A stretch of DNA of 64,000 nt. It comes from Pelomonas sp937871895 (lineage in GTDB: Bacteria; Pseudomonadota; Gammaproteobacteria; Burkholderiales; Burkholderiaceae_C). Made by a program: the position numbers and the translations under genes. Under the pieces are notes generated by a model. That model made no database searches, was not told where the DNA came from, and saw nothing but the letters and a program-made list of their open reading frames with translations. This document shows, piece after piece, positions 61,594 to 64,000 of this stretch; positions within the stretch are counted from its first letter, which is position 1, and each line of letters begins with the position of its first letter. The stretch is taken from NCBI RefSeq assembly GCF_046348265.1, contig NZ_JAXMEO010000014.1. The stretch is one strand, 5' to 3'.

Positions 61594-62370
61594 TCAGCTG
61601 CCCAGCTTCAGGCTCAGCTTCGTGCCGGGCGTGGGCACCAGGCGGGCGCTGTCAACCCAGCGCTCCTGGCCGCTCAGCAGCAGGCAAACGCGAGCGGGCT
61701 CGCCGTCTTTGGCTGGTTGTGCGCGGTCGTTGGCCGGCAGTTGCACCGCCATCAGCTGGCCTTCGGGCCGTTCACCCTCGTGCCACTCCAGCTCGAAGGG
61801 CGCCTGTGGCGAGCAAACCAGCACGCCCTGCACGTCGGGGAAGAGCCAGCGCAAATACCAGGGCAGCAGCTCGGTCTTGAGCCGGGTTGAGAGGCGCATC
61901 AGCCGCCGCACCGTGGCCATGTCCAGCTGCTCGGGCGTGAGGTTCAGCTCCAGGCTGCCGCGCACTGCCATCTGCCCTTTGGCGGTGTTGGTTGCCACTT
62001 CAGCGGACTTGGCCTGCTCTGCGGGCAGCAGGGGCAATTTGAAGCTGCCGTCCGGGGCGATCTGGATGGGGTGGTAGCCCTCGTCCGACGCGATGGCCAT
62101 GCGCACTTGCGCGATGGGCACCTTGGACTTCTCGGCATCCACCTTCCAGTCCATGCGCACCAGGCCTTCGCCGTATTGCGCCAACTTGCGCATCAGTTCA
62201 TTGATGCGGCCGTAGGGCATCACGCTCTGGTCACGCTTGAGCTGGGTTTCGACGGTGGGCAGCACGGTGGGGTCGTCTTGCGCGAGGGCCAGGTTGGCCA
62301 GGCCCAGCGCGAGCACGATGCACAGGACGACGGCGGCAAGCGCGGTGAGGGTGGGGCGGAGGTGGTTCAT
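61594..62370 (-). CDS. Uncharacterised periplasmic protein
   Basis: A 258-residue protein with an N-terminal signal peptide (about 1-30, ending ALGLANLALAQDD) and no other membrane segment. Nothing in it lets me name a function. The part IAPDGSFKLPLLPAEQAKSA and the later NTAKGQMAVRGSLELNL are reminiscent of DUF2987-type domains, which is only a weak impression. The ATG at 62370 overlaps the stop of the next gene in an ATGA, so it was chosen over one three codons upstream. It is translated with the preceding gene. Confidence 0.7.
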   Translation of the reverse strand: MNHLRPTLTALAAVVLCIVLALGLANLALAQDDPTVLPTVETQLKRDQSVMPYGRINELMRKLAQYGEGLVRMDWKVDAEKSKVPIAQVRMAIASDEGYHPIQIAPDGSFKLPLLPAEQAKSAEVATNTAKGQMAVRGSLELNLTPEQLDMATVRRLMRLSTRLKTELLPWYLRWLFPDVQGVLVCSPQAPFELEWHEGERPEGQLMAVQLPANDRAQPAKDGEPARVCLLLSGQERWVDSARLVPTPGTKLSLKLGS

Positions 62371-62954
62371 TTCGCGCATTGACCTGTGGCTTCAGCGGCC
62401 ACCCAAAAAGGAAGACTGAGCAGGCCCATGCCGCCGCCCAGGAACTGACCCTTGTTGCAGTCGCCCCGGCCTGCTTCGGCAATGGTGCGGGCCAGGCGCT
62501 GGTCGCGCGTCTCGCGCTGCGGCAGGCCGGCCTGGGCCACCACGGCCAGGGGTGGGTTGCGGGCCGCCTCGCGCACGGCACGGCGCGTGGCCTCGGTGTG
62601 CAGCAGCAGGGGTTGCGGCGCGGAGGCGGGGGCCTCGGCCAGCGAGGTGGGAGCGGCGGGTGGCGCGGCGGGTGGCGGTTCTGCGGCGGGCTCGGTAGCT
62701 GGGGGTGGCAGCAACACGATGGCGGGCGCGGTGACGGCGGGACGGGGCGCCGGTGTGGGCTTGGACACGGCGCTCATCTCGGGCGAGGGTGGCGGCGAGG
62801 GTGCCGGCCGTTCGTCCGGGATCAGGCGCAGTTGCAACCGCGCTTCATGCCGGGGCGTGGGGGCTGGGCGCAGGCTGAGCAGCAGGGCCACGCCGAGGTG
62901 CGCCAGCACCAGGGCCCCGACCAGTGCGGGGCGCAGCAGACGCCTAGTCGCCAT
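62367..62954 (-). CDS. Uncharacterised membrane-anchored Pro/Ala-rich protein
   Basis: A 195-residue protein with one N-terminal membrane helix (LVGALVLAHLGVALLLSLRP), a Pro/Ala-rich central region (about 30-110) and a compact C-terminus containing AGRGDCNKGQFLGGGMGLLS and a second Cys near the end. I do not recognise the family. It resembles an inner-membrane protein with a periplasmic domain, as TonB-like or FimV-like proteins have, but shows no diagnostic motif. The ATG at 62954 overlaps the 3' end of the HTH gene by 11 nt. Confidence 0.65.
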   Translation of the reverse strand: MATRRLLRPALVGALVLAHLGVALLLSLRPAPTPRHEARLQLRLIPDERPAPSPPPSPEMSAVSKPTPAPRPAVTAPAIVLLPPPATEPAAEPPPAAPPAAPTSLAEAPASAPQPLLLHTEATRRAVREAARNPPLAVVAQAGLPQRETRDQRLARTIAEAGRGDCNKGQFLGGGMGLLSLPFWVAAEATGQCAK

Positions 62955-63186
62955 GGCCCTCACCGCCGTCTTCGGGCTCTGGGCCGGGCACCCAGGTCAG
63001 CAGGTCGCCGGGCTGGCAGTCCAGGGCCTGGCAGATGGCTGAGAGGGTCTCGAAGCGCACGCCGCGCACCTTGCCCGACTTCAGCAGCGACAGATTGGCC
63101 TCGGTGATGCCGACACGCTCGGCCAGCTCGCGCGAGCGCATCTTGCGCCGGGCGAGCATGACATCGAGGGTGACGACGATGGGCAT
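62944..63186 (-). CDS. Small Cro/C1-type HTH regulator
   Basis: An 80-residue HTH_XRE protein. The helix-turn-helix is RELAERVGITEANLSLLKSG, followed by a typical ETLSAICQALDCQPGDLL tail. Its ATG overlaps the last base of the DUF2975 stop (TGATG). Such HTH genes are commonly paired with DUF2975 membrane proteins, and the pair probably forms a membrane-linked regulator. It continues into the two unknown genes. Confidence 0.9.
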   Translation of the reverse strand: MPIVVTLDVMLARRKMRSRELAERVGITEANLSLLKSGKVRGVRFETLSAICQALDCQPGDLLTWVPGPEPEDGGEGHGD

Positions 63187-63734
63187 CAGATGAACTCGCG
63201 GTTTTCCTCGGCCACGCGCGAGCCTTCCAGCAGCACCTGGGCCAGGGCCAGCAGCAGCAGGCCAAAGAGCAGCACCAGGTAATGCTGGGACGAGAGGCCA
63301 AACCACAGCCGCCGTTCGCCCGGCGGGTTGCCCAGCGTGACGGCGAGCACCACGAGGGTCTGGCTCACCGGCTGCACGGCGGCCAGCACCGTGAGCCCCA
63401 GCCCGAGGCGGCGCAGGTGCTCAGCCGGCGTGCGGGCCAGCAGTTCGCCGTCCGCAAAGCAGCCGAACAGCGCCCACATATGCCAGCACACGTAGACCAG
63501 CAGCCCCGCCGGGATCAATGACGCCGCCAGGCCACCCAGGCGGCTCGCGGTGTCGAGCTGCACCAGGGGCAGCCGCCATTCGTCGCGCAGCACCTGCGCC
63601 ACCCAGTCGGCCTGGGCCCAGAACACGAAGGGCAGGAAGACCACCGCGAGCGCTCCGACCACGCACATCAGGCGCACCCAGAAGGCCAGGCGTCGGATGC
63701 GGCGCAGGCCGCTGGGGCTGAATTCGTCAGGCAT
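63186..63734 (-). CDS. DUF2975-family membrane protein
   Basis: A 182-residue protein with four membrane helices (about 15-37, 62-86, 112-135 and 150-172), the usual DUF2975 layout, and an HTH partner directly downstream. Function is not known. Members are often found with a Cro-like regulator. The ATG at 63734 gives a normal hydrophilic N-terminus (MPDEFSPSGLRRIRRLAF). An upstream start would add a poor leader over the promoter region. Confidence 0.85.
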   Translation of the reverse strand: MPDEFSPSGLRRIRRLAFWVRLMCVVGALAVVFLPFVFWAQADWVAQVLRDEWRLPLVQLDTASRLGGLAASLIPAGLLVYVCWHMWALFGCFADGELLARTPAEHLRRLGLGLTVLAAVQPVSQTLVVLAVTLGNPPGERRLWFGLSSQHYLVLLFGLLLLALAQVLLEGSRVAEENREFI

Positions 63735-63782
63735 GGAAGGCGGCCAGGCTGGTCGGGATGAAATTATTGTATTGCGATAAAA

Positions 63783-63800
63783 CATTGCTGCGAAGCAATG
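63783..63800. promoter_or_regulatory. Perfect hairpin between DUF2975 and ybaK
   Basis: CATTGCT, loop GCGA, AGCAATG: a perfect 7-bp inverted repeat in the 92-bp divergent spacer, next to an AT-rich stretch (TTATTGTATTGCGATAAAA). It could be an operator for the HTH regulator or part of the divergent promoter. Confidence 0.45.
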
Positions 63801-63826
63801 AGTGTCCGCGGCCGACAATCCGGCGT

Positions 63827-64000
63827 ATGAGCAAGAAAGGCACGCACGTTTCCGAAACGCCGGCCACGCAGATGCTGCGCAAGGCCGGCGTCGAATTCAC
63901 CGAGCACCCCTACGACTATGTGGACCACGGCGGCACCGCCGAGTCCTCGCGCCAACTCGGCGTGGATGAGCATGCGGTGGTCAAGACCCTGGTGATGCAG
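63827..64000 (+). CDS. ybaK: Cys-tRNA(Pro)/aminoacyl-tRNA deacylase YbaK (C-terminus outside window)
   Basis: Fifty-eight residues are visible, beginning MSKKGTHVSETPATQMLRKA and continuing VEFTEHPYDYVDHGGTAESS. This is the conserved N-terminus of YbaK/EbsC-type editing deacylases, which clear Cys-tRNA(Pro). The Lys expected near the active site is in AVVKTLVM. The gene continues beyond the window. Confidence 0.9.
   Translation, partial: MSKKGTHVSETPATQMLRKAGVEFTEHPYDYVDHGGTAESSRQLGVDEHAVVKTLVMQ

Overview
This 64-kb window is a GC-rich chromosomal segment of a motile betaproteobacterium, most likely in the order Burkholderiales. The grounds are: flhDC as master regulator; the order flhDC-motAB-cheYZ-flhBAFG-fliA; a FadR-type D-glucarate operon; an oligopeptidase B; and RF2 with its classical programmed frameshift. 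The genus cannot be read from the sequence alone.

Layout. (1) Positions 1-11300, minus strand: flagellar export, basal-body and switch genes fliF-G-H-I-J-K and fliL-M-N-O-P-Q-R, with fliR cut by the window edge. (2) 11344-19830: fliE on the plus strand from a textbook sigma-28 promoter, then a minus-strand block with a type IV pseudopilin, a YcgR-type c-di-GMP brake, fliT, fliS, fliD and three short flagellin paralogues, and finally a plus-strand TPR gene. Near-consensus sigma-28 sites precede fliE, fliS, fliD, two of the flagellins and the TPR gene. (3) 20085-32172, plus strand: flhD, flhC, a membrane-anchored methyltransferase, motA, motB, cheY, cheZ, a 515-bp palindromic repeat element, flhB, flhA, flhF, a FlhG-like protein without a P-loop, and fliA. 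A soluble receptor-like protein follows. (4) 33567-44592: non-flagellar genes (ankyrin-repeat protein, arginase, LOG-family protein, MoeB-like E1 enzyme, S41 protease), a glucarate operon (gntR, kdgD, gudD, aldehyde dehydrogenase) and tRNA-Thr(CGT). (5) 44749-51603: a chemosensory cluster cheA, mcp, cheW, cheR, cheB. Every gene after cheA carries a lesion: single-base homopolymer deletions in mcp and cheW, about 16 residues missing from cheR, and an in-frame chimera joining half of CheB to half of a REC-EAL protein. (6) 51593-64000: housekeeping and peptidase genes (pepN, prfB, ptrB), a small symporter-like subunit, an alpha/beta hydrolase, a GNAT protein, an acyl-CoA synthetase, a degenerate cheW-like remnant, an uncharacterised four-gene minus-strand run ending in an HTH/DUF2975 pair, and the start of ybaK.

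How it fits together. FlhDC should switch on the basal-body, export and fliA genes. FliA (sigma-28) then reads the late promoters. CheY/CheZ and FliM/FliN/FliG form the switch that the distant cheA cluster would feed. Cyclic-di-GMP recurs: a YcgR brake, a CheA carrying a repeat that matches the MshEN nucleotide-binding motif, and an EAL domain fused to CheB. The most interesting targets are the damaged or remodelled chemosensory cluster (CheA with MshEN-like repeats; CheB-EAL chimera), the sigma-28 promoter nested in a terminator hairpin ahead of fliD, the P-loop-less FlhG, and the long palindromic element between cheZ and flhB.
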